A DNA stretch of 64,000 bases. Origin: Rachycentron canadum. Lineage: Eukaryota; Chordata; Actinopteri; Carangiformes; Rachycentridae. Below, in pieces: positions 37,481-51,300 of this stretch. Below the pieces are notes generated by a model that saw nothing but the letters and a program-made list of their open reading frames with translations, ran no database searches and was not told the origin of the DNA. Numbering within the stretch: the stretch's first letter is position 1; each line of letters starts with the position of its first letter. The stretch is from assembly GCA_038496675.1 (NCBI GenBank), contig CM076666.1, positions 14,320,029 through 14,384,028 on the forward strand. Reading direction: 5' to 3'. A program made the translations under genes and the position numbers.

Positions 37481-38979
37481 CAATGATCATAAGCTTATAA
37501 TACAATAGATGTAGAATGGATGCTGTGCACATATGAAGCATTTAAGTTAGACTGTTAGTTGCCTGTGAGTATTTAGTTGCATTTCTATTCTTTCTTCTGC
37601 TATTTCTTTCTTCAGGTCACCGTTTATTTTAAATTTTACACATAAACATGTAGTGTAATAAAGAGTGCGGTACATAAGCTCCAATACCACCCATGGAAGC
37701 ATACTAGCAGCAAGCAAATACCAGACATATGTCGCTATGTTAATGTTTTTGTGTGTGTTTTGTTGACCCATCCATCCAGTTTCACTCCCACCTACTGATG
37801 CAGACTTTATTACTCATCACCTAACTTCCTCCTGTGCTCCTCTGCTAGAGGTCACAACAATAAAACACAACTATGGGTCATAATAAGCTGCTTGCACAGA
37901 CAACCTATGAGCTCAGTTATTAGAGAAACGCAGTCTCAGTAGTTCATGGTAAACAGGTTCAACACATGTTAATAATTAAATTGTGTTTTAAATATTATTT
38001 AGTTTGGTTTGTCCATACACTTTACTGGTATACACATTTCCTCTGTGCCTGCTCTCGTCATTGCTGCTGTATTGTGTGGTGCAAAGGCTCTAATCATCTT
38101 ACTTCCTTGGGCGCCAGCCTCTGGCTGATAGCACAAAAGGCCACGCTGGGACCACCGAAATCCTTCCTGGGCCTCTCACTACCCCATTAAATACCACAAA
38201 CACACACATGCATGCTCACATACACACATACAAACAACTTCATGCACACATACATACCATACAACTGGATTGAGAATTTGGATTTGGACTTAATTTTAAG
38301 GGTCATTGTATTAGTTAAAAGTTAGTTTTTTTGTTGGTTTGTTTGTTTTTGCATTTTCAAGATTTCCTACTTTATGCTTCCTATTAATGTAAATAAAGTA
38401 TTTACGGCTTTAATTTTGAAGAAATGTTTCAGGGTGACATTTGTGCATATAAATGGAAAAATACTCTTATGTGAGCGATAACATTTCTTCACAGGGTCCT
38501 TTTCATTCTCAATAGCATTAACTCAATAACATTTAGTTGCATGACAGGCCTCCCTGCCACACTCATCTTTGTTGGTAATGAGACCACCAAGTGTTTCATT
38601 AACTCTCCTAAACTTTAAGAGCGTAAAAACTGTAATATTATTTTGTTCAACAAATATATAGATAAAGTCAGACAGATTTTTTACATTCTATCCTGTACAA
38701 GCTGCTGTAGCTTTCATCGGAAAATTCAGAAACCACCTGCAGATGCTAATGTTTTTTTTTTTTTGTTTTTGTTTTTTTTAAATTGAGCAAGTGTTTCTTC
38801 CTTTCCAGAGAAGATCAGTGAATTTTGCTATCTGTTGTGTTTTTGGAGATGAATAGTTTCTGGGTCAGTGCTGTCTGTAAGCCACATAAGGCCAACATAG
38901 GTAGGCCTTAAGATGAGAAGGATGTGTATATGATGACCTCTTTAGATTAGAAAACCTCAAATATGTATTGTGTGCTTGT

Positions 38980-38981
<2 letters not shown>

Positions 38982-39028
<47 letters not shown>
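38982..39028 (+). repeat. (GT)23 microsatellite
   Basis: Pure GT dinucleotides, 47 bp. Confidence 0.97.
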
Positions 39029-39029
<1 letters not shown>

Positions 39030-40696
39030 ATGTGCACTTTGCTCACTCATGATTATTATTGCTTGATTCCCCATAAGTAAATTTGAAATTTAAAAAGAAC
39101 ATACAAGGGGGGCAATGTTGGAAATGGAAGATTGTGTATTACTTAACTTTTTAGTATTTTACTGCTGTGAGTTTCTCTCACCACATCTGGACCGATGAAG
39201 ACAAACGGCTAACACTTGGCCCCTGTCTATAATGTGTAACAAGCAACAAACAAACTTTGCAAGCTAGGCTAACTAGCTTCCATTTCTGAGTGAAGCACAG
39301 ACAAAGCAGTTCATAGCCAGAACCATCCTGGATGAAAAAGGGGCACAATGCCTTATGTAAAATATACACTACACAGTGTAATTCCAACTACATATACTGT
39401 ATGCAATTTCAGTTTACACATTTTCCAAAAAATCTGATTGAATGGAATTTGAATTGCACGTTAATTTGTATTTCTTTTGCCCAATTTGTGGAAACTCGGT
39501 TAAGATTTGCATTATATTTGGATGGAGGTTTACAAAAGGTTATGTCCTACAAATACCAGCTTTCAATTGTCAGACTACAGAGGGAAATGCCCACCCAAGT
39601 ACTGTACATTACTGTACTATTTTAGCGGGTACATATACAACATGTCCTACCCAATGTCCACAGCTCTGGACAACATCAGGCCAAATTGGAGTGCCTGATG
39701 AAGATGAAGGCTCTCGTGCAAAACTGTGTCCTCGAAATTACATGTTGTCACTACAAGTGAGTACTGTACTGCAGGATGAGATATTGTGAGGTTTTCTGTG
39801 ACTATTTCAAGAATACACTCAGCATTAACATATTAGTGACTCACCAAATATGCAAATTAACAACATGATCTTAATAGAAAATGTGATCTGGTCCCAATTT
39901 TCTATAGAATGTATTATCTCGAAGTTTAGTGGTAAAGACACATAATTTCTAAGATACAGGGTTGTGTTGTGGCTGTGGGATGTTTCACTGGTTGCCATGG
40001 TGTTGATGTAACTAAGATCTGATCGGGGTTATTGCCATGGTGACAAGTAAGCCCTTCGTCTTTATGTCCTGTAGGATGAAACTTCACAACAGGCAAGTTA
40101 TAGGTTGTGTGTGTGCAGGTGTATCCAAGTTTGTGTGCAGCAGCCAGTATTCTCATACGCTCTCACCAGCTTCCTTTTACTCTTTCCATGTCCTCATCCC
40201 TCCACCCCGCTGCCCACCCCTCCCCTTCCGATGCCTTTCCTGCCTGCCTGAGAGCAGAGGCATGGCCTGGTGGCGTTGACCTCACCCTTGGACCCCCAGG
40301 AGACACTGACCATTACTGTGCTTCCGGCTGTCTCACAGTCCAGCCAGTTATCCCTGCGCAGACTAAAATAGCATCAGCCACTCACCCTCACAGCCTTTGC
40401 CTGTTAGCAGTCACATATGCCACTACCACTGTCTCTGTCATTGTTTTATAGTAGGACTGATTGCAGTGTGTTTATGGTACAGAACAGGCTGTACACAAAG
40501 CATTTGCTAAAAAACAGGAATAGAAAAGACAGAGGTGTGATGGAACTGAATTTTCAAAGGGTAAGGACATTGATTCTATGATATATAATGATTTTATTAT
40601 TACAATTTAATTCTCATTTTCTGTCTGTTTACATGGACCAAGTCACATAACTATTTCTAGAAGGAAGTTTTACTCAAATAAGTTATTGAAGAACCA

Positions 40697-41133
40697 GTTG
40701 TATTCAAATCCTTTACTCAAATAAAAGCACTGATACTCCATCAAAAGTGCAGCTATTTTTTATTATATTTATATACATTAGGTAGTTTCTATGAGCAACA
40801 CTCTGTTACACAAATCTGAAATTATGTTTTTATTTTAACTAAACTCTAAACTGCTCATATCTCATTGCATCTAAAACATGAGCCCTTTTAGACAGTTCAT
40901 TATTGAGGATTAATCTTTAACTCTGGTATCACATTTCTAATGTAAAAGCGTGATCTGAAAAGCTGTCAGATAAATGTAGAAGAGTAAATTCATTTTATTT
41001 CCCTCCAACACGTAGTGAAGGAGAAGTACAAAGAAGCAAAACGTATTGGCCACACTCACACAAGATAAATTACCTCAAAAGTGAACTTAGGTACAGTCCT
41101 TGCATAAATGTACTTAATTATTTTCCACCTCTG
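40697..41133 (+). mobile_element. hAT-like non-autonomous element, copy A
   Basis: The 5' part reads TATTCAAATCCTTTACTCAA then ATAAAAGCACTGATACTCC. The 3' part has AGCTGTCAGATAAATGTAGA, GAAGGAGAAGTACAAAG and AAATGTACTTAATTATTTTC, ending CCACCTCTG. The last bases on the opposite strand (CAGAGGTGGAAAATAA) match the CAGTGGTGGAA start of copy D, giving a terminal inverted repeat. I did not find a clear 8-bp target duplication. No transposase is encoded. Confidence 0.65.
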
Positions 41134-41651
41134 CATCTAAAATATGGGAAATGATGCATAACTGTGTGCAAACCTCTTACATGTTGAACACTGACGCAGT
41201 GAAATGAGGTCACCTCTATGTCTGAGTGGAGCTGGCCCATCACTTATGGACTGTGTTTGATGTAGGGCTATCTGGAGAGGATGATGTTATGCATGTTATG
41301 GGGAAGGAAAGGGAGGAGGTGGTACCAGAAACCAATTTGTATTTGTCTCCTAGGACATGACTATAGTTTCAAACAACAACAACAACAACAAACTAAGCAA
41401 GAATCACCCTCTAAAACTAACAAAGAATGCAAATGCTGTGAAGAGATAAAGATCTTTGGCATTAAAAAGCGGGTGCACTGACATTGTTGGTTGAGCGCCT
41501 TGTCTTGTGGGGCCAGAGGTATGTGAGTATGTGTATGATTGGCAACCACAGTTTCAAGTGGTTGTCTCCAGATGTATATTCTTAGCAACAAAGCAACAGA
41601 ATCACAGTGATACCAACATGCTTGAAGAGCTAGTTGTTGTGTGGAAGATGA

Positions 41652-41701
41652 TGGTGCTGCAGGTAGTAAAGATTACTGTATCTTTACTACCTGCAGCACC
41701 A
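41652..41701. repeat. Perfect hairpin: 22-bp arms with a 6-nt loop
   Basis: The left arm 41652-41673 and right arm 41680-41701 are exact reverse complements, separated by TACTGT. The pairing stops immediately outside the arms. It lies about 70 bp from an hAT-like repeat fragment. A perfect arm implies a recent origin or an assembly artefact. It is short for a miRNA precursor. Confidence 0.9.
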
Positions 41702-41770
41702 GAGAAAACTGTAACAGATGACAAAGTATATGAACAATTTAAATATAAATGCAGCAATTCCTCTAATATG

Positions 41771-41975
41771 AGAAAGACCTGCATTCAAAATCCTACTTAA
41801 GTAAAAAAGCACAGTATTATTAAATGTTCTTAAATAAAAGTAGTTGTACTGCTCCTATTATTATTATTATTTTTATTATAGTATTAGTTTGAATAATAAT
41901 AATAATAGTAGTAAAAATTAATATATAAATGTTTAATATGTAAGCAGCATTTTACTGGTGTATCTGGTTGGGATT
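41771..41975 (+). mobile_element. hAT-like non-autonomous element, copy B (internal fragment)
   Basis: Blocks CTGCATTCAAAATCCTACTT, AAGTAAAAAAGCACAGTATT and TATGTAAGCAGCATTTTACT match the middle of the same family in the same order. Both ends are missing. A local TTA/ATT trinucleotide expansion lies inside. Confidence 0.6.
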
Positions 41976-42438
41976 CAAAGTTTTTATTTTTTTATGCACA
42001 TTTAGTGGCTTGATGTGGCTTGGTGGTTGTGGTAAGAAAGTAGAGGCAAGGTTTGCAATGCCAATTTGGATTACCTAACTTTTCTCTATTCTGTAATAAT
42101 AATATTTTTAACAGTTATTTAACTGAAACCATTTGATAAGGCTATAGGGGATGACTAACTGACATCTGAAACATGACAACTGGTTCAACTAACTATTTCT
42201 TCTTCAGAGACAAAAAGATTGGGAGCCACTAGCCAATAGCCAATAGTTTAACAGTGTTGTATTTTACAAGTTTATCCAACCATACCAGTGACAAATAGTG
42301 GTGTAATAGTATAAACTAATAAAATGTGAATCACAAGTACTTTTACAGGAAAGCTTCACATGCATTTCAGTGTTTTTTTGTGCCAAGAAAATAAAGGTCA
42401 AACTTGTTGATGTTAAATAGTGAAAAATACTCTCTCTC

Positions 42439-42446
42439 ACACACAC

Positions 42447-42500
<54 letters not shown>

Positions 42501-42593
42501 NNNNNNNNNNNNNNNNNNNNNNNNNNNNNNNNNNNNNNNNNNNNNNNNNNNNNNNNNNNNNNNNNNNNNNNNNNNNNNNNNNCTCTCTCACAC

Positions 42594-42684
<91 letters not shown>

Positions 42685-42718
42685 CACACTAACACACACA
42701 CACACACACACACACACA
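42439..42718 (+). repeat. (CA)n microsatellite interrupted by an assembly gap
   Basis: CA dinucleotides run to 42500, then 82 N, then resume from about 42589 to 42718 with a few CTAACA and GCAC interruptions. The assembled length is probably not reliable. Confidence 0.95.
42501..42582. other. Assembly gap (82 N)
   Basis: Unknown bases inside the CA array. No feature can be called across it. Confidence 0.99.
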
Positions 42719-45700
42719 TGCACATACACACAGAGGCATAATTGCACTGTGATATTTTGTTCCACACATATGCAGGAAATGACACTGCTGTAAAAACATT
42801 TCTTGAGTGACATTAAAACAGAGACAACTAAGATGAATAACAAAAAATAGAGAGCACTAATTCATTAAATTTTAGGACTGAAAATTGATATGTTTCTCAG
42901 TCCATGCTGTTTTATATCGTTAATGTTTGTAGTAGCAAAACAACAGTTTATTTTAGAGCAAACAAAATATGAACCTGATAGTTAAAACATGCAGAGAGAG
43001 AGAGTCCACAAGACACAGAGAGAATAGGACACCTACAGAAAATTAATCAGAGGAAATCGTTATATCAAATGTCCCCACACTTATTTAAGCAATGCATTTA
43101 GTTTTCTAGGTTAAAAGTGAAAAATTATGTCAGCTTTCAGTTTTATTAAAACACATTTTCTCAACTAATTTTATTTCAGGATTAATGTCATTCATTAAGT
43201 CAGGGTATTTTAATTAACTGGGTGGCATATTGTTTAACATCATTGCTACAGTTATTTGGCTTTGGTTAACAATTTAGATACAGAAACTCACTGACCCCTT
43301 GAGTAACTGACAGGGGAACTGACTTACTAACTGCCTTAATAGACCCTCTGGCTCTCTCATGGTAAAATATGACAAACACCCACTGAGACATACATAATGA
43401 TTTGTAGTTAGCAGACCTCTTAAATTCACCGTGAGCCCCGCACCCCAAACCCTCCCAAAAGTGAATTGCACCCAAACTGTTTATGCATTCGCGCCATATA
43501 CTCTGTGGCACATTACATTCTGCATTGCAAATGCGGGTGCAGGTAATGAAGCTTATGCAGTGTGAAAAGGCCAATTACTCTGGTGTGTGGTGGCTGGGAC
43601 TAGAGTGTGCTTGGGCTCCCTCCAGGCTAGAGACAGAACCTAGTAAACACCTCATCAGCTGATGAGACATACACACTTACACACACACAGACACACAGTG
43701 CTGAAGATCTTCATAGTATGACTATTGTGAGACACAAAAACACACTCCAATAGTGTACGTGTGTAAACACTTATAGAGGCCCGTGTGTGCATGTGTGCAT
43801 GTAAATATAAGTGTGCATGTATCAGAGAAATAATAAACATACACATGCATAGATCAGCAATGAAACATTGTTATAGACAAAAAAAATGATACAACCATCT
43901 ACATATTCACAATAACAACCTTGCCAGTGGATGAGTTAGGAGAACAGGAAAGAAGAGGCAGAAAAACACATGAGCTTAAGATCTCTTTGTGACTTCTAAT
44001 ACTTTCAATTTTTGCTGTTCATTTGTCATTTTGATTTATGCTATCCTGAATGAGGGCTTGTTGTGTCTTGTTTTATGTACACACACACAGAAGTAAGTTG
44101 TTCGGCTGTGGAAAGTACAAAATGGTGAAGATGAGAACAAATTGAGAAGACGGGAATATGGGGCAGACAGGAGAGGAGAAAACAGGAGAGGCGTCCAGCA
44201 GGAGGCCACTTGTGTCACCAGTCGCAGAGGGCCATGGTGGGGGAGGTGAAAATTAAAGCATGCGGGCAGCGTCTTGCACCTCAGCCCAGACTGAACCCCC
44301 TCCTTTGCCCTCAGTGGTGCTGCTGGCCTGCGTGTGTGTGAGTGTAGAGGAAGGGCTTGTGGGGAAGTGACAGGTGAGGGATATCTCAGGGGCGCGGACA
44401 TGCACAGGTGAATCACAGGTGTAGCCGCTGTCACACACGCTGCATATTTGAGGAGTATCATCACGGGGCGGAGGGGCACTTGAGCAGGGACACGCCATGC
44501 GCCTCCCTGCTCGTCAGACAAATTATTCTGATGTCTCATTGTGTAGAGCAGGGAGTGTAAACTAAAATTAAGCATAGAAGTGAGACCTGTTGGTTGTGTT
44601 GGGAGACAAGCACGCAGAAAAATTTAGCAGTGGTCATGTTCTGAATGCTTTAAAATAATAAAGGTCAGTCTAATTGTCTGCAGCCACATTTACAGGTGCA
44701 TGGAAAACACACTGGCAAACCCCAGCTCAAAAGAAAGTATGGTAGGGCAAAAAGGATCCCTTTTGGAGTTTATCCAATGAAATTAAAATTTAAATGACAT
44801 ATATACATAAACAAGATGCGTATTATATTGCATCATTGCCAGATTTAATTTTGTGTCTGACTGGAAATGGAAATTATTAAATAAAAATATGATTATGAAA
44901 AAAAAAAGTTTAAAGCTTCCAATGTGCATTTACACTGACAGCACTGCTACTTTAATGCATTAACATGTTTTCTATGGTCATTTATGGCTATGGCGTAGAA
45001 AAAAAGTATAGTAAAAAAAAAACACATTACAAGTTTTTATGCTACACAACTAAAGAGTGAAACTTGTGATACCTTAGGGTTATTCCTCTATGGAACATGT
45101 TTTTCAATGATACAGCATCAGATTTCCAGCCCCAGTATTTTACCAAATGTATTAACAAATTGCTTAATAACTGTTTCATGACTATTAATTAGAATGTGTT
45201 TACAATAATGTGCTTGCTAATAGCAAACATGAAACATGAAACATTGAAGGTTATTTGTAAGTGAAATCATGTAAATCATGTTAAAAAAAAAACCAAAATA
45301 AATAATCTTATATGTTCATGTGATGAAATTATCATTGAGAACATTTTGTGTGTTTGTTTCATTCACATCCTATCTTGACCTATGTGACTCAGCATGGGTT
45401 TTTGTGGTCATATAATCGGGATGCCCCAGCACAAAAACCATAATCATCTCCTTTTCCATCTCTCAACATTAGAGGCCACTCATTTTTTCTACCATGTAAT
45501 AAAAGGGAACCTCCAATTCATGCCTCACAACAGCTTGTAACTTTGTACAAATCACATGCCCATCAACATGCTGCCACTTCCCTGCTGATGTTTATTTCTA
45601 CTGCTGTGGAAGCTACACAACCTCAAAAACACACAACCTCAAAAAAACTTGAAACGAATTCTAAAAGATTTTCTATATATATGATTTGCAAAAGCAATGA

Positions 45701-47201
45701 GTTGGCATGGATATGAAAAGGAAGTGAAATTGAATTTGAGAGAGATCAAGAGGAGGAACAGGATGGAGGAGAGACAGATAAAAACAGAGACATTGAAGGT
45801 CAGTGTTGTAGACAGAAGGAGTGACAGGAGACAAATCTCTGAGAAACACTCCAAATAAAGCAGCGAGAGGGGGAGGGAGGAGGGAGTAATCTCTTTGCCT
45901 CACCAGAGGGGAGGAGGGTGGGGAAAGTTTGGACCTCAGTATACACACACACACACACGCACAAACACACATACGCACACACACAGACGCGTTTCCATGC
46001 AAACAACTTGGCCATGCCGGGCGGTTAGGTGGGAGGATGTAAGGGAGAGGGCTACACCCTTGTGCAAAGCTTTGTTGTGTGACACATAGACAGCCCACCC
46101 TAGCATTCCCACCCCTATATTTGGCCTTGAATACAATTGCAGGTTAGAGAGTGACAAATCGGACTGGGGCAGGCAGGCGGGCAGACTCAGCTGAGGACAA
46201 GAGCAAAATTACATGAGTAGAAGGGGATGTCGCTGTAGTGGAGTTGCCGTCTTGTAGCGATATTATAGATAAGAGAGATATTGTATAGCACACAGAACAA
46301 ATGTTTAAGTCATTATTTATTATTATTAAAATCTTGCTCTTGGTCATTTATATGTGGGCATAATTATCAATAGGTGTGAATAGGAGAGTTATTCTGCCTT
46401 TGAGTTTTCTGTCCAATTAACCTGCTTAGTGCATGCTGGGAAACAAATTCCTTTTGTTCTCAGTTCATGTAAATGCATTATTTTTTAAAATGTATTTCAA
46501 GACTTATGGCTTGATGTTTGATTTTTTTCACACAAGTCAAGTAACCTCGCTCAATTTGTCTGTCTCAGTTCTTGTCTTTCTCCCTGATAACTCAGACATC
46601 CAACCTTTGTTTTTGTTTTTTTCACATTGAGTCTTGGTGTTTGAATTTAAGGAAGGAAGGTAAGGAATGTTATACACTTTTTGACTATTTGCAAAACCCT
46701 TAAGAAAAAATTGCACAACAGTTTTTAAATTTTACAATTTGAAATGAATGAATTCATACAGCTAAATTCAGATAAATGGCTTAAAAATTAAGTATTTCAA
46801 ATATATAAATTAAGTTATATTTAGATTACATTTCACTATTAAGATTTTTTGTTCCTTATAACATTCAAATCCCTGCAGCCTTACCCTGCTTCCTCCCTAT
46901 TTCTATTTTTCTTGAGCAAATATTATGGTTCAGGTCTGAATATAAAACTACACTTTATGTTATTGTGATGACATTTTTGCAGCATAGCCAGACCTAGAGA
47001 AACTCCTGAAAGAACTGAAAAAATAACCTGTACAAACCAAGGATTTCATGTCAGTGTAGCGCCCATGTTTGTCTATGCATTGTTTTTTGTTTATCTTTCA
47101 ACCCTTGTGTTACACATTTTAGCCATGTGTGTGCATATGAGTGTACAGTAAGTGTGTGCTTGTGCTGTGTGTGTAATTATGTGTGTGAGTAATTTGGTGC
47201 C

Positions 47202-47204
<3 letters not shown>
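42719..47204. other. Non-coding stretch, no gene recognised
   Basis: Short open frames only. The longest (about 180 codons, minus strand near 44.0-44.6 kb) is compositionally biased and has no recognisable domain. CA/CG-containing short repeats occur near 45945-45986. Otherwise AT-rich and unrecognised. Confidence 0.5.

Positions 47205-47283
<79 letters not shown>
47205..47283 (+). repeat. (GT)n microsatellite, 79 bp
   Basis: GT dinucleotides with a single GTAT interruption near 47252. Confidence 0.96.
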
Positions 47284-47286
<3 letters not shown>

Positions 47287-47418
47287 GTAATTACACAGTA
47301 GTGGACTGGTGGTGGGACAGTAAATCAACTGTAGAATGACTTGGATTGGTCCGCTTTGCCGGCAGCACTCGTCACCCTAACCGGTCATCAGGGAGGGATA
47401 TACTCTTAGAATAAATAC

Positions 47419-47419
<1 letters not shown>

Positions 47420-47477
<58 letters not shown>
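47420..47477 (+). repeat. (GT)n microsatellite, 58 bp
   Basis: GT dinucleotides with one TTT interruption. It lies 136 bp beyond the previous GT array. Confidence 0.96.
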
Positions 47478-47478
<1 letters not shown>

Positions 47479-47972
47479 TACACCCAAGAGCTGGCATACA
47501 TGTGTATCTGTATGCACCTATGCACACAATTAATTTAATGTATCATTTCCCTGTACAGGAATTATACATTATGTAAAGACACATATGTATGTCTCTGTGT
47601 GTGCACCATGTCATGTGTGTATATGTGCACATGTAGCACGGGCGTGTCTGTGCATGAGTGTATTTGTATGTGCATAAATGTTGGTGGTGTGTCAGCAGAG
47701 TTCCTCACCCAAACAGGTCATGAAAAAAGGACTCTTGACTGCTGCCTTTTTCACCGCAGTGGCCACTCGGCCTGCAGCCACACGGTTAGCTGCTATTAAA
47801 AACACTCTCCACAAACCCAAAGTGAAAGAAATATTTCTGTGCGTCACACATAAAATAAAAGCATTTCTCAAATTTTATGAGATGGCCCTGCCTTAGGAGG
47901 TGTAATCTGTTACAGTATATCTTTTTTATATATTTTTGGTTTTCTCTGTGCAGGTTTTAAGACATCTGTGTT

Positions 47973-48370
47973 CAATGATGGAAGAAATATTTGGGTCCTT
48001 TACTTAAATAAAAGTTGCAATACCACAATACAAAAATATTCTATCACAAGTAAAGAGCCTGTATTCAGAATTAAAATAGCAGTAGAGTCGTCTGTATCAT
48101 AAATATTGGGTTACACTGAAACTGCTTAGTCAGAAAATTTGCTCCCACGAGTCATATGTCATTAAATATTCTATTGTTAGTTAATTATTAATGATGCTTT
48201 GGTTTAATTTTATTCTATATAATAGAGGTGGAACTAATCTGAACAATCTGGTATGCAGTTTGATTGGTTTGTTTGTGACGCATAATTGTCTGTGTTTAAG
48301 ATAATATTGAGTTCATCTCTGTTAATAAAGAGTAACTTATATCTAAATCTGTTAAATGCATTTGGTAGTG
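47973..48370 (+). mobile_element. hAT-like non-autonomous element, copy C
   Basis: It starts CAATGATGGAAGAAATATTT, then TCCTTTACTTAAATAAAAGT, AAGAGCCTGTATTCAG and GAGGTGGAACTAATCTG, and ends in a TAAAGAGTAACTTATATCTA block. The order agrees with copies A and D. The 3' terminus is missing. Confidence 0.6.
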
Positions 48371-51300
48371 TTAAACGTATCATATTTGTCTTTGAAATGA
48401 AGTGTTGTAGAAACATAAACTAGTGTACAATTGTAGTACAAATGTGCAGGTGTAAACATGTACATGTTGTTCAGAAATTGTGAGTTTTCTGCCACTACCC
48501 CAGTGTAAAAGTATTTTGAAAGTACATTGAGAAGCATGTATGAAACCGGGTTCATATGTATGTTTGTGATTGTGTGTATATTTGTGATGATCAAACCGCC
48601 ACTTCTGCCAACACACAAAACGTGACTATAAAACTCAGAAATCTGAAACACAGACATGTTCCAGTATGAGTCACACACACACACACACACACATAGACTA
48701 GTTATTGATAAGTGCCAATAAGCTTGCTTGTAAGTCATGTCAGTATGTGCATACCTCAGCCTTTACAGGGTAAGAATGTCTGTTACAAATAATCTTGTCT
48801 CCCTCCACACCGTGTGTGTTTTTGTACTGTTTTCTCATGATGAGAAAAAGCCCACATCCTGTCCTTGTTGCACACACAACCCATAAAGCACCATGCGTTA
48901 CTGTATGGGGGTGGTTCAATGAAGCCACAGATACATACACACGCACAAAAACTTTGTACTCTTGATCACGTTTTGTAGCTTTAGCTACAGTGCAGCCCCC
49001 AACCTCCCCTCACCATGACAACCATGGACTAACCACAGACATCCACAACCACGCAACTACAGACACATGCACGAACATCTCATGTCTCTCAAGGATCATC
49101 ATCAGGGTTCTGGATTTGCGGTGACGCCCCACGGGTGTTTTTCTAGGTGTTCTCACTGCTGCTGTATATAACCACAGTACACAGACACAGAACCTATCAT
49201 CTACTTATATTTAGTGTAAGACTGCAAATATGCCTACTTAGCTACTTGTGATTGCTCACCTCCTTCACCTCCACAACTCAAAACTATCAATCTCACTGTA
49301 CTTTTTACTGTCAAGTTGCATGTAAGAAAAATGTTTCAGTGCATATTAACACTTAGACTATTAAGACACAGCGTGTTATGTTCCATAACCCAGATAATGT
49401 GCTTCTCATTGGTCATGACCACAATATGTCACCATGAGGTCATCAACAGGTCATGTCTGTGATGATGTCACCTTTGTAGCCATCATTGACCATGAAGACC
49501 TAAATGATATGAGATGGTTTAGTCTACAGGGGATTTATTATTTAGCCATTGTTTTATTTGTGGAATCAAACATATTCCATGATGATTCATCATCAGCATG
49601 CAATAAATCTTTTGAGCCATGGAAAAACCACCCATCAGAGCAAAGTTTTCAAATATGTGCTGTTGCCCTTAATTTGGATCAGACTTTGGCTAAACTCAGG
49701 CTAATACTAACATTGTCTCATCAAATGCAATGCTGACATATTAAGGTAAAATGGCACATAGCAGTAGGTAACAGTTGATATGGTTACCCTTGTGAAAGAT
49801 CCACTTGATATTAAGTGGCTTGAGAGGAAAAAGGTTCGGTCAGATAAAATGTCTTATTTATTTATTTGATTTGATTTTTTTGAACTTTGTTTAACTATTT
49901 TAAATTGGCAAATTATTTGAAGTATTTAGTTACCTTTTCAATAAATGTTATAACCAATTTATTTTTATTTTAGTTTTAACATCTTCAATTTCACAAAATC
50001 AGTGCACATAAGAGACACATGAGCATTTATGTCTTGGATTGATGCAGAGATGTTTTAAAAATAACTCAGCCTTCAGTAATTAAAGATATTTGCAAGTGAA
50101 TACCATAGCAACTCTCTGCCTTAAGAGCTTACCTTAGTGTGTTCAGCGCAAGTGCGCAAGTGAACCCTCTGATGACAATGCTTGATCTCTAATTTCAATT
50201 TTCTATAGTTAAAGAGTTCAGCTCACAAATAGCATCATAAAACAGTTGATGCTTGCTCTTACAAAGAACACAAAAGCATACATAGAATATATTGCATTGT
50301 TAAAAGATAATGTAATATCTAATGCTTTGACTGGCTGAATGAAAATAACTGAAAGGATGTCTGAAGATACTAAATAAATAAAGATGAGTAACTGTTTTAT
50401 CAAAATACATTTGCATTTAGTTTCCATACAATGTAATCTAATTTAGTTTTCTTTCTAATTCAATGCATTAATGTGGTTCTAATGATGTCCTAATGTTCAT
50501 GAACAGCTGTTGTGATGGATTGAACACAAAACACACTGGCCACTGTACTTTTGGGTTATTTCTTGGTTTGGTTTTCTGATTTTTTATTCATCATTTCATT
50601 AAAAATGCTAAAAAGCAAATGTATTTGAGTATCAGTGACAGACTTTAAAGTGATTGTACACACATATACTACACACACACACACAAACACACACACACAG
50701 GAAAGCAGGAATGTGAGGAGTTTTAATTAAAAAAAAGGTCCAGAGGAGCCCACAGTCTCAGCCTTGTGTGGGCTGTAGCATGGCTGGGCATGGACACTGT
50801 ATAACCAGACACACTCTTTTCATTTTCCCCCTCCCAGACAAGACACAAGCAAGAATACGCACATAGACATACACAGGCACACACAGATGTTATGCTGGAT
50901 AATTTTAACACCCTACTCTGACCTGAAGGTGTCTCATGCTATCACTGTGCAGGCTCTACAGTTCAGACAAGGTCAGTTAGTGGGCTGAGATTTCTGTTTT
51001 AACGCCCCTAGTTGGAGTCCTCCTGCTTAGCACACATACAGACACACTTAAACACACAAGTGTCCTCGCATGCGCACGCACACACACACACACATATACC
51101 CACAGAAAGGAGTGAATGTGGATCCATGTAACAACATCACACAAAGAAGCAAGTTATTGCAAAGAATGTCATTAAAAAGAGACAGCGAGCAACATATCAG
51201 ACCTTAATCATATTACTGAAGGCAGGTGATAAATGTTTATAAAGATTTGACATTGGAAAGATAGACAAGTTATCGTTGATCCACTTATACAGTGTGCACA

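Larger units (their letters stand above)
32808..40696. other. Non-coding stretch, no gene recognised
   Basis: Short AT-rich open frames only. Contents: a TATG/TATA-rich array at 33913-34040, a tRNA-like SINE head at 37428-37480 and a GT microsatellite at 38982-39028. Three successive plus-strand open frames between 35881 and 36566 overlap but match no family I know and lack splice signals that would join them. Confidence 0.5.

Noticed and set aside
41652..41701. microRNA precursor
   Set aside because: Perfect pairing and a 50-nt total length are atypical. Animal precursors are longer with mismatches, so small-RNA evidence would be needed.
42367..42843. Minus-strand frame across the CA array
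   Set aside because: It crosses 82 unknown bases and consists mostly of Cys-Val repeats from the microsatellite.
44036..44575. 179-codon minus-strand frame
   Set aside because: Biased Leu/Pro/Ser composition, no domain, no flanking gene evidence.
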